The notes below the pieces were generated by a model. The model was not told where the DNA came from, searched no databases, and saw only the letters and a list, made by a program, of their open reading frames with translations. Both the position numbers and the translations under genes were made by a program. From assembly GCA_030431855.1 (NCBI GenBank), contig JAUIII010000008.1, positions 1 to 42,924 on the forward strand: 42,924 nt of DNA, read 5' to 3'. Positions 27,270 to 35,382 of the stretch are shown piece after piece (the first letter of the stretch is position 1; each line of letters begins with the position of its first letter). This DNA comes from a bacterium (GTDB lineage: Bacteria; Patescibacteriota; Saccharimonadia; Saccharimonadales; Saccharimonadaceae).

Positions 27270-27345
27270 GCGGGTTTAGCTCAGTTGTTAGAGCGCTTCC
27301 TTGCCATGGAAGAGGCCAGGAGTTAGAGTCTCCTAACCCGCACCA
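27270..27345 (+). tRNA. tRNA-Gly (GCC anticodon), CCA encoded, with non-canonical U19 and A56
   Basis: GCGGGTT/AACCCGC acceptor, CTTCC-TTGCCAT-GGAAG anticodon arm, D-loop AGTTGTTA, T-arm AGGAG-TTAGAGT-CTCCT. Confidence 0.93.
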
Positions 27346-28903
27346 ATTTAGACTTTGAGGACACACCGGTGTCCTTTTTGTTTTCTCTACCTCTGAAAAT
27401 AGGACTGATTTCGTGAGTGTAAATATTTTTATCTGCGTCAACGTAAATTTTGCCTGTAAAAATCAATTGTTTACACCGTTTCATATCCTCCCCTGAGAGC
27501 TCGAAGAAGCTGCTGCCTTTTTTGCTCAAGAAGCTGAAGGCGAAATCGAGAAATTGGTCGAGGTCATTTTCGTGCTCACGAGTAAGCAGGGCTAGTTTTA
27601 CTTCATTGTCCTTGAGGGACTGTTTCTGCTTTTTAATAGATGCCATCAGCTCATCTTTGATGATTGAGTTATTAGGGTCTGTAATCGCATCTACGGTACG
27701 GGAAATGCTCTGGCGGATATTGTTGTTCGCCGATTGAAGCCGTGTTATCTCTGCCTTTGTCTCATTGTTTTTTGAATTATGCATAGAGATAAGTTGAGTG
27801 CGAAGCTGATTGAACTTGCTTGAAGGTAGGATCACGGCGTCTAGTAGGCGAGAAAAGCTTTCGTGCACCTCTTCTCGGCTTAAATATCTATTGCACTCAC
27901 GACATCTATACTTTCGGTAATAACTGACCTTTTTACGCTTCTTGCCGTGGTTAGTCTTGCCATTGTTTAAGGGGACGCTCGTGAACCGAGGATACTTGCG
28001 TTCGGCGGCGTCGCAACTTGCACAGGTCAGCTCATTGCTCAATGGAAACTCTGTATCTTTGTCTATGCGATGCCCTTGCTGATTTTTCGGCTTGCCTTCG
28101 AACACCCGCAGGATGCTTTGGTGCTCAGCACGGCTAATAAGGGGCTCGTGCAGGCCGTTTTCATTGCGTATATTGAATTTCCCTTTAAGGTCGATAATGC
28201 CTGCGTAGTATGGCTCACAGGCGAGTATGCGGAACTTATCCATTTTGTATTTTGAGTACTTCTTGCCAAACTCTGTTTGCATAAGGTCTTTAAGGGCGTC
28301 CGTCGGTGTTTTGGTGTGGGATGCGATTTGCTTGAGTGCTCGTTGCAAAGGAGGACCGATAAAGGGGTCTATCTGATGCACCCCTGGACTAATCCCTTTT
28401 TTGTAACCAGCTTTAGGGCCTGACGGGAGACGACCCTCTTCGATGGCCTTTTGTCCACCGGCGATAGACTTCTTGATGCGTTCTTCGTTACTACCTTCTG
28501 CCGTGAAGTACTTCACAAATCGCATCATTTTTGCACGCATATCGTCAGTGTTCAGGTCTGGGTCTGATGCGTACCAGATAGTAACTCCGAGCATTTCAAA
28601 CTCGACTTCAAAGTGGTAGGCCTCACGTGTGGAACGCATAAATCGGTCTGGTTCGTCGACAATAAGGTATTTAACTTGTCCCTTTTTTGCCTTACAGTAC
28701 GCAAGCATTTCCTTAATATCTTTACGGAAAACGTTCGTACCTGCTTTACTCGATACACTACCGGACCATTGGCCGTCGACTGGTATTGTGACGCCTAATT
28801 CTTTTGCCGCACGCAGGACTGCTGCCTGCTGGCGGCTTAAGCTATTGTTCTCCAGTTGCTCGGTTGAAGAAACTCGACAGGTCGTGATTGCAAGGTATGT
28901 CAT
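27323..28903 (-). CDS. large serine recombinase/integrase
   Basis: Resolvase N-terminus TTCRVSS...DEPDRFMRS, recombinase domain, zinc ribbon CASC...CREC, coiled coil; ends inside tRNA-Gly. Confidence 0.93.
   Translation of the reverse strand: MTYLAITTCRVSSTEQLENNSLSRQQAAVLRAAKELGVTIPVDGQWSGSVSSKAGTNVFRKDIKEMLAYCKAKKGQVKYLIVDEPDRFMRSTREAYHFEVEFEMLGVTIWYASDPDLNTDDMRAKMMRFVKYFTAEGSNEERIKKSIAGGQKAIEEGRLPSGPKAGYKKGISPGVHQIDPFIGPPLQRALKQIASHTKTPTDALKDLMQTEFGKKYSKYKMDKFRILACEPYYAGIIDLKGKFNIRNENGLHEPLISRAEHQSILRVFEGKPKNQQGHRIDKDTEFPLSNELTCASCDAAERKYPRFTSVPLNNGKTNHGKKRKKVSYYRKYRCRECNRYLSREEVHESFSRLLDAVILPSSKFNQLRTQLISMHNSKNNETKAEITRLQSANNNIRQSISRTVDAITDPNNSIIKDELMASIKKQKQSLKDNEVKLALLTREHENDLDQFLDFAFSFLSKKGSSFFELSGEDMKRCKQLIFTGKIYVDADKNIYTHEISPIFRGRENKKDTGVSSKSKLVRVRRL
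27357..27384 (+). terminator. tRNA-Gly terminator nested in the recombinase 3' coding end
   Basis: AGGACAC-ACCG-GTGTCCT followed by TTTTTGTTTT. Confidence 0.75.
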
Positions 28904-28915
28904 TCGCAGACCTCA

Positions 28916-28980
28916 ATATCAGTAGGCGACACCTCTCGGACAAGCTTGCGGAAAGCCAAAGAGACGCCACCTACTAATAT
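28916..28980. repeat. imperfect inverted repeat immediately upstream of the recombinase
   Basis: Arms ATATCAGTAGGCGACACCTCT and reverse-complemented ATATTAGTAGGTGGCGTCTCT, 16/21 identical, differences all transitions. Confidence 0.7.
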
Positions 28981-28987
28981 CGAAATA

Positions 28988-29167
28988 TCATTTTGATTGT
29001 TCCTCATCTTCCGCAATTTGTCCCTCTACTGGTTCTATTTTATCATCGTCTTTTTCTTTTAGGCGACGATAGGCGTCGTAAAGGAAACTAGCCAGCTCAC
29101 TAAGCAGCTCGTTGCTGCTTACAACTTGTGAGCCGTCACCAGCTTTTCTAGTCTCCTTTGACGCCAT
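28988..29167 (-). CDS. 59-aa acidic protein, hypothetical
   Basis: MASKETRKAGDGSQVVSSNELLSELASFLYDAYRRLKEKDDDKIEPVEGQIAEDEEQSK; one residue below the ORF-track cutoff. Confidence 0.55.
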   Translation of the reverse strand: MASKETRKAGDGSQVVSSNELLSELASFLYDAYRRLKEKDDDKIEPVEGQIAEDEEQSK

Positions 29168-29229
29168 ACTCCGACTGTGTCAAAAGGCGGTGTATGTGTC
29201 CGGATTATAGTCGGGTTTATTAGCCTTTA

Positions 29230-29697
29230 TTAGGACTTTGAGCGTTTATCTCTCGTGGAAGTGATATAGTCGTCAACTTCTTTGGGGCTGATATGAAATA
29301 GCTCTGCCCGCTCTCTCGTGATTTCAGTGTGAACCTGGATTTTCTTGCCGTTATGAGATGTTCTGAAAAAAGCTTTTCGAAGCGATAGGGGTATCTTAAT
29401 GTTGTTCACGATTGCGTAGCCACGCTCCTTGGATGGTAGCTCCGCCTCCTTGACCGGTCCGCTGTTTCGCTCTCTAGCCGCCGGACTATCGGGGTAGAAC
29501 AACTCTCTGAAAATAAGGTCACCGTCCTCTTCCCACTGAAACTTCTTGATGACAAAATGCTTGCCAAACTTAAGTTCGCTAGTGCGTTGGTCGTAGGTGA
29601 GTTTGTATAGTACATCGTCGGGCTGAGGCATTTCTACTATTCCGTAGCTTGATGTGGGTTTGCCGCTGAGGCCTATGCTCTCATCCTTTGAATTCAT
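29230..29697 (-). CDS. 155-aa hypothetical protein, R-M associated by position
   Basis: Starts 2 nt after the methyltransferase stop on the same strand. Confidence 0.75.
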   Translation of the reverse strand: MNSKDESIGLSGKPTSSYGIVEMPQPDDVLYKLTYDQRTSELKFGKHFVIKKFQWEEDGDLIFRELFYPDSPAARERNSGPVKEAELPSKERGYAIVNNIKIPLSLRKAFFRTSHNGKKIQVHTEITRERAELFHISPKEVDDYITSTRDKRSKS

Positions 29698-29699
29698 AG

Positions 29700-30953
29700 C
29701 TATCGCTTAGCCGAGAGAGCTTCTCCGACTTTTTGAATTGCACCGACAACTAGAGCATTACCCATAAAGAAAGCTCGCTTTCCATCTGAGACGCCGTCTA
29801 GTTTCGTGTGGTTGTCTGGGAACATATCAAGACGTTCCAGTTCTAGTGGAGTAAGGCGTCGGTAGCGTCCTGAAGGCGTTTTAACGACGTGCTTAAAGCG
29901 AGATGCACCCGAACCGCCCTCGCCGGTGATAATCGTGCGAGAAGGCTTGTCGAGGGCGTCTGGGAATACCATCGCACCTTCTGCGTAGTGATAGACGTGC
30001 CCGCTAGCTGATTTTCGCTCTTCCTTCTTTGCACCCTTGAGATATGTCCAAGCTGGAAGTTTGTCATCGGCGATGAAGAATTCTTCAGGTACATCTTTCT
30101 CGTCTATAAGGATTTCTCCAAGTGTTGCAACCTTGCCATCGTAGCTGGGCGTTACTCGTCCAGTAACTGCAATACGGTCAATCATAATACCGGCGTTATC
30201 GAATGGACTGACGGTTGGCTTGTGTGACGAGAAGTTGTCGGTAATTTCTGCGTAGGTGCCTTCAATCTTAATCTCACGAGTGTTCAACTCTTCTTCTACC
30301 GCAAATGCCTCGGCGAGAACACCCTTATTTGTAAGCCAGTCGTTCGATGCCGTTTTGACGGCCTTTTCGTATAGCTTCGTGCCTTTTTTGTAGCCGACAA
30401 TGAAGATGCGACGTCGACGCTGAGGAAAGCCGTATTCAGCGGCATTAACAACTCGCCACTCGATAGCGTATCCAAGGTCAGAGAGTGCCGCTAGCATTAC
30501 TGCGAAGTCTTTGCCGCGTTGCTTTGCTGGTGATTTTAGTAGGCGGTCTACGTTTTCAAGAAAAAGATAGTCTGGAGCCTTGTCGCCTTTGCGTTTCAGA
30601 ATTGAATAAATCGACCAGAAGAGTACGCCCTTCTTTCCGATAAGTCCGTGGGAGTTCTTTAGGGTACTGGCAACCGAATAGTCCTGGCAAGGAAAGCCAC
30701 CGACTAGCAGGTTGTGGTCAGGGATTGCCTCGAAGTCATCCTCTAGTACTTTTTCAATGTCACGGTTGCTGAAGCCCTCTTTGCCAAAGCGGGCGGCATA
30801 TACTTCTGCTGCGTGTTGTCGTGTTGTCGACGGTTCATATTGGTTTGCCCACACGGTCTCGTAAGTAGTCTTGTCATCACTTGCAGCTTCAAGACCAAGG
30901 CGGAAACCGCCAACGCCAGCAAAAAGTTCGACAATTTTGATTTTCTTTCCCAT
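29700..30953 (-). CDS. DNA (cytosine-5-)-methyltransferase
   Basis: ELFAGVGGFRLGLE, GGFPCQDYSVA, ENVDRLL, QRRRRIFIVG, RRLTPLELERLDMFPD. Confidence 0.96.
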   Translation of the reverse strand: MGKKIKIVELFAGVGGFRLGLEAASDDKTTYETVWANQYEPSTTRQHAAEVYAARFGKEGFSNRDIEKVLEDDFEAIPDHNLLVGGFPCQDYSVASTLKNSHGLIGKKGVLFWSIYSILKRKGDKAPDYLFLENVDRLLKSPAKQRGKDFAVMLAALSDLGYAIEWRVVNAAEYGFPQRRRRIFIVGYKKGTKLYEKAVKTASNDWLTNKGVLAEAFAVEEELNTREIKIEGTYAEITDNFSSHKPTVSPFDNAGIMIDRIAVTGRVTPSYDGKVATLGEILIDEKDVPEEFFIADDKLPAWTYLKGAKKEERKSASGHVYHYAEGAMVFPDALDKPSRTIITGEGGSGASRFKHVVKTPSGRYRRLTPLELERLDMFPDNHTKLDGVSDGKRAFFMGNALVVGAIQKVGEALSAKR

Positions 30954-31027
30954 ATTATGACCATTTTATCAACAATCATTCAATCGATCAAGTCCAATCG
31001 ATAAACAGTTTTGATATAGTTAATAAT

Positions 31028-32356
31028 ATGCAACCCACATATGACATAACCTCGCCGCAATCGCTACTTGATTTTGCAAAGGGACTGTCAGGCAAAACCC
31101 TGGCTGAGGTTATTGATATGACCGCTGTCACCGAGAACAGAAGCAACAAGGGTGACTTGGGCAATATGGTTGAGAAGTACTACTATGGCTTTCAGCCTGA
31201 TAACTCAACACACCTTCCAGACTTCCAGGACGCTGGTGTCGAACTAAAGACGACGGGCGTACTGAGAAAGTCAGACGGTAGCTACAAGGCCAAAGAACGC
31301 CTTGTGTTAACGATGATTAACTATATGTCTCTCGTTGATGAGCAGTGGGACAGCTCTTCGCTGATGGAAAAGTGTCGCTTGATGCTCATACTCTTTTATC
31401 TGTACGAGAAAGGGCTTCCTGTATTTGATAGGCGTTTTGTGTTGCACCCCTCGCTGTTTGAGTTTCCGGAAGAGGACCTTGAAATTATTCGTCAGGACTG
31501 GGAGACAATTCGCCGAAAGATTGAAGATGGTAAGGCTCACGAGCTATCCGAGGGTGATACCTATTATCTAGGTGCCTGCCGTAAGGGTTCGGGTGGTCCA
31601 GACGAGAAGCTAAGGGAGCAGCCTTTTTCCGATGTACTAGCAAAGTCTCGTGCGTTCTCTCTAAAGCCAAGTTACGTAAACCGAATTATTGATGGCCATA
31701 CATCAGAAGTGGGTGCTTTTGAGGTTGGTGCCGGCATTGGGATCGAAGAGGCGACACGTCGAAAGTTTCAACCCTATCTGGGGAAGACCGTTGCTGAGAT
31801 ATCTACTATGCTCAATTTCCATAAAAAAGGTAAGAACGATAAAAGCTTTTACGCAAACTTGACCAAGAGAATGCTGGGTGCTGATACAAAAACAGTGCCT
31901 GAATTTGATAAGGCGGGTATAGAGCCCAAGACTGTCAGGGTGGACAGGAACTGGAAGCCTGCCGAGCCAATGTCGTTCCCAGGCTTTAAGTATATGGATA
32001 TCATTCACGAAGATTGGGAGAAGAGTAGCTTTTTCAAGAAAATTGAGAAGCGTTTTCTGTTCGTGATATTTCGTAAAGACGAATATGGTGAGCTGCGTCT
32101 TGAGAAGGTTAGCTACTGGAATATGCCATATGCAGATAGGCTGGAGGCTCAAAGGGTGTGGGAGGACACGAAGCGTCGTGTAGGCATTGACGCAAGTGAC
32201 CTGCCCGGCTCAAAGGAGAGTGCTGTCGCTCACGTTAGGCCAAAGGGTCAGGACGGCAAAGATTTAATACCCACACCTCAAGGTACGAGCCTCGGGAAGA
32301 AGTGTTTTTGGCTCAATCGTGACTACATTGCTGATGTGGTCCAAAATCACATCTAG
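31028..32356 (+). CDS. Type II restriction endonuclease, Sau3AI/MutH family
   Basis: GDLGNMVEKYYYGFQPDNSTHLPDFQDAGVELKTTGVLRK...KERLVLTMINY, with a second MutH-like half. Confidence 0.85.
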   Translation: MQPTYDITSPQSLLDFAKGLSGKTLAEVIDMTAVTENRSNKGDLGNMVEKYYYGFQPDNSTHLPDFQDAGVELKTTGVLRKSDGSYKAKERLVLTMINYMSLVDEQWDSSSLMEKCRLMLILFYLYEKGLPVFDRRFVLHPSLFEFPEEDLEIIRQDWETIRRKIEDGKAHELSEGDTYYLGACRKGSGGPDEKLREQPFSDVLAKSRAFSLKPSYVNRIIDGHTSEVGAFEVGAGIGIEEATRRKFQPYLGKTVAEISTMLNFHKKGKNDKSFYANLTKRMLGADTKTVPEFDKAGIEPKTVRVDRNWKPAEPMSFPGFKYMDIIHEDWEKSSFFKKIEKRFLFVIFRKDEYGELRLEKVSYWNMPYADRLEAQRVWEDTKRRVGIDASDLPGSKESAVAHVRPKGQDGKDLIPTPQGTSLGKKCFWLNRDYIADVVQNHI

Positions 32357-32367
32357 GGTAGCTGTGG

Positions 32368-33330
32368 CTACAGGTACAGACTGAAGCCGTCGTCAAAGAC
32401 TATATTCCTGGGGCCGACGAACATAGTTTCCTCAAAGATTTCGGCGTACCTGGCTTTGGTTGCGGCGGGTATTTTACGCCAGTGAACAGGGCTGACAACG
32501 AAGTTTTCTGTAAAGCCGACGATAAGATTTGATATTAGAACCTCTTTCTCGCCCTCGTTCTTATTGGCGAGCTCTCTAAGAAAGGCAAAATCTTTCCTGT
32601 CCTTCCTGAAGTGCGATATGAGGCAGTAGGTCTTTCCATCTTGCGGGAATACAGTCATAAAGCACGGCTTCACCCTTTTTCCGTAACCTTCTGGGCTTAA
32701 GTCGTTTATGAGCTTGCCCTCAGGGCTGTACTCCATATGGAATAGAGAACTGACTGCAAGGGGAAGCTCTTTATCTGTAGATATTGTAACGGTTTCCACT
32801 ACATTAAATTTCTTTTTGCGGTAGGTGTCCGTGAATATTGCCCCGATTGTGGTGAGATCTTGTACAGCAACGTCAACACCAGCCTTGTAGATTTCTAAGC
32901 CGGTTGTGTCGACTTTGCGGCCGACAATCTGGCCGCCCTTTAGTTCCGCTGCGAACGTATGCTGAACGGTCTTCTTGGTGTGGAGCTCTTTTGCTGCGGC
33001 ACGCATTGCAAAGAAAAACTCCTGCTCGGCATTTTCGGGGGAGTAATCTTTATTGTCGACTAGAAGGAAGATTTTGTCGTGGTCGCCACAAAATCCTCCG
33101 AATGTAGATGCAATACCACGACCGGTCTCAATAAGAGAGCCTGCCCCTCGCCCTTCTTTGTCCATATGCATTACCTTGCCGTTTTCGGATAGCTTGAGAA
33201 GCAACCGCTTGTTTGAAATCGAGTGTGCCTTAATCGGCTTTTCCGTACAACCTGGAAAATAGCAGCGTTTAACCGATGCCGCCGATTTCTTCAAGGCGTA
33301 TGCTACATCTTTCATTAGTTCACTACTCAT
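32368..33330 (-). CDS. uncharacterised zinc-motif protein in the defence island
   Basis: CYFPGC...KAHSISNKRLL...STFGGFCGDHDKIF (C-x4-C, H, C-x2-H). Confidence 0.75.
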   Translation of the reverse strand: MSSELMKDVAYALKKSAASVKRCYFPGCTEKPIKAHSISNKRLLLKLSENGKVMHMDKEGRGAGSLIETGRGIASTFGGFCGDHDKIFLLVDNKDYSPENAEQEFFFAMRAAAKELHTKKTVQHTFAAELKGGQIVGRKVDTTGLEIYKAGVDVAVQDLTTIGAIFTDTYRKKKFNVVETVTISTDKELPLAVSSLFHMEYSPEGKLINDLSPEGYGKRVKPCFMTVFPQDGKTYCLISHFRKDRKDFAFLRELANKNEGEKEVLISNLIVGFTENFVVSPVHWRKIPAATKARYAEIFEETMFVGPRNIVFDDGFSLYL

Positions 33331-33373
33331 TTATTTAATCTTACTGTTTTTCGAGGAATTGCCAACCGTATTT

Positions 33374-33415
33374 CCCAACAACCGCAACCACCGTTGCTGG
33401 CGGTAGGAAGTTGGG
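33374..33415. other. nested hairpin
   Basis: CCCAAC..ACCGC AAC cacc GTT..GCGGT..GTTGGG. Confidence 0.5.
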
Positions 33416-33422
33416 CGTGTTC

Positions 33423-33457
33423 AAAAATGCCGAAAATTTTAATAGCGGCGTATTTTT
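33423..33457. terminator. candidate bidirectional terminator
   Basis: AAAAATGCCG...CGGCGTATTTTT with A/T flanks. Confidence 0.5.
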
Positions 33458-33515
33458 AGCTAGTTTGTGCGTTTACGCGAATTCCTACACAAGACGGTCG
33501 TGTGGGTAGGGGGGG

Positions 33516-34439
33516 CTATTCGGACTTTTCTTCTGGGAGTTCACCGATTGTCATAATGCGAATTCCGTATTTTGACTTGTCTACCTTCGATGGTTCGATA
33601 CGTGGCCAGTCGGCAATTTCCTCTAGAGTTAGTGGCTCCGATGTGATGTCCTGGTTTGTCTCAAACACGCCTTTTGCGGCATCGAATAGGCCTTGGGCGT
33701 GTTCAATATTCCAGCTGCCCTCAAGATATTCGGTGCCAATTTCATAATCAAATGAAAATTCATTTATTATACCGTGTTCGCCGCTGGCCATAACGATAGC
33801 CTGGTCTTTAAGTGTGTAGCGGTAGCCACCGTCCTCTCCCTCGTTGAACTCAGCATTCTTCTCGACAAAGAACCCATCATTCCATAGTTCTTTAAAAAGT
33901 TCGTACGCAGTCGAGGTTTTTACGCCATCATCTGCGATGAGCTCCTGACGCCCAAGGTCCTGGAATACACTAAAAGGCTGGCCTACCGATGAGTGTTTCA
34001 CTCCAAACCCCAAAGATTTAACGTAACGCACTTCAATGAGCGTAGACGAGGCAATCGAAAACGGGTTTTCTCCATCTGTTGTATCTATTAAGTGAGTGGG
34101 CTTTATGCCGAGATGCGTGGCCGCCGAGAGGGCTGACTGGGCGTAAGGGCTGTTTGATACCATAACGCCGAACTGTACGCCCTCGTCCCTAAGCTTGAAG
34201 TCGTATGCGGCAATATCGTCAATTCCAATATTTCGTTTGTGGTCTTTTGCGTCGAAATCTATTTTATGTAGGCCAAGGTCAAGTAGGGTGTCAATTTGTC
34301 GTTTTCCACCCGTGATTGTCGCAGGGAGCTTTACGTCGTCACTAATGACGGCATATGGGTACATTTTCTTAACCATCTTGCTGACTTTTTGTTCGTATTT
34401 TTTTCCATTGTTCAGCTTGCGTCGCCTCTTGTTATTCAT
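33516..34439 (-). CDS. Mrr-like PD-(D/E)xK restriction-endonuclease-like protein
   Basis: GKKYEQKVSKMVKKMYP...QIDTLLDLGLHKIDFDAKDHKRNIGIDDIAAYDFKLRDEGVQFGVMVS. Confidence 0.8.
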   Translation of the reverse strand: MNNKRRRKLNNGKKYEQKVSKMVKKMYPYAVISDDVKLPATITGGKRQIDTLLDLGLHKIDFDAKDHKRNIGIDDIAAYDFKLRDEGVQFGVMVSNSPYAQSALSAATHLGIKPTHLIDTTDGENPFSIASSTLIEVRYVKSLGFGVKHSSVGQPFSVFQDLGRQELIADDGVKTSTAYELFKELWNDGFFVEKNAEFNEGEDGGYRYTLKDQAIVMASGEHGIINEFSFDYEIGTEYLEGSWNIEHAQGLFDAAKGVFETNQDITSEPLTLEEIADWPRIEPSKVDKSKYGIRIMTIGELPEEKSE

Positions 34440-35131
34440 AGCCAGTAGCTCCTTTGTTTCGCACTGAGTTTTGGTCGTATGGTCCGCTTTCCGATAGTTA
34501 AAGTGCAGTCAAGAGCGGCTTCTTCGTAGCCTCCTATATTCCAGACTTGTATGGCGATAGACTTGCCTGGTAATACGTCACCCAGGGTGATTGTTTGTGC
34601 TGGCTCAAGGACTTGCGTGTGCTCGCCCTCGGGAAGGGCAGTAATTGTATCGGGAGTTCCGCTGAGATGTAGCATCGGTGATTTCACTAAAGACCTTGAG
34701 CTATTAGTGAAGGTAAGCTCCCACATATGCCTAGGGCTGTAGCTCGGCATCTGCTCGTTATATTGAGGTATGTATGCGGCAATGAGACGGTACTTACTCT
34801 TATAGATGAGGTGCACAGCTCCCCCTATACTTGCCCCAACGACAGCTATTACTATAATTAACTCAACTATTACTAGTTCGACGGTTACAGGGCGGGTGTA
34901 GTGATTGCCCGCTAGCTGGAGTGCAAACCCGGCGATGATTAGGGCGAGACCTATTCTGGACAGCATTTCGTATTTCGCAGCCTTACGCTTGAGATGTGCA
35001 CTAGTACCCGTAGAGAGTGCCACTGCCCCATCCTTGCTCAGTAGTGGTGCGAGACCAAAGAAGAAGAGCAATGTAGCCCCCAGAAGGTCGGCCAATAGCC
35101 CAATATCTCCAAGTTGAATATGTAGCATCAT
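34436..35131 (-). CDS. membrane protein (N-terminal TMs, C-terminal soluble domain)
   Basis: About 3 TM helices then a beta-rich-looking domain; ATGA overlap with the nuclease gene. Confidence 0.8.
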   Translation of the reverse strand: MMLHIQLGDIGLLADLLGATLLFFFGLAPLLSKDGAVALSTGTSAHLKRKAAKYEMLSRIGLALIIAGFALQLAGNHYTRPVTVELVIVELIIVIAVVGASIGGAVHLIYKSKYRLIAAYIPQYNEQMPSYSPRHMWELTFTNSSRSLVKSPMLHLSGTPDTITALPEGEHTQVLEPAQTITLGDVLPGKSIAIQVWNIGGYEEAALDCTLTIGKRTIRPKLSAKQRSYWL

Positions 35132-35178
35132 TATATCTGTATTTTAGCAAATATTCGGCTTAGGGAGGACGTGTAAGT

Positions 35179-35313
35179 CTAGTCCGGTATTAACAGCCCT
35201 TTATGTGTAGCGTAAGGCACGGCCAGAATATCTCGCCATCTTTGTACTTCTAGCCTCAGTTGAGCGTAGTAGTCGACCTCGTTTTGGTGTAAAAGATTTT
35301 GCCCCTCCTGCAC
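35179..35313 (-). pseudogene. 44-aa coding-like remnant or small ORF at the island edge
   Basis: GTG-to-TAG: VQEGQNLLHQNEVDYYAQLRLEVQRWRDILAVPYATHKGLLIPD; looks like a protein C-terminus, no clear SD. Confidence 0.4.
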
Positions 35314-35341
35314 CAGAATTATTACAGAACATTACCTCTAT

Positions 35342-35371
35342 AAAACGTCGAGCAATTCGGCGTTTTTTGAT
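35342..35371 (+). terminator. Rho-independent terminator just upstream of the serine hydrolase gene
   Basis: AACGTCG-agcaatt-CGGCGTT then TTTT. Confidence 0.65.
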
Positions 35372-35382
35372 AACATGTACAT

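Noticed and set aside
27232-27441. 69-aa minus-strand ORF CGLGDSNSWPLPWQGSALTTEL
   Set aside because: Antisense read-through of the tRNA-Gly gene, a known type of spurious ORF.
27335-35380. Direct att repeat of the tRNA-Gly 3' end at the right end of the island
   Set aside because: Only weak similarity found by eye near 35160-35320; no repeat long enough to claim.
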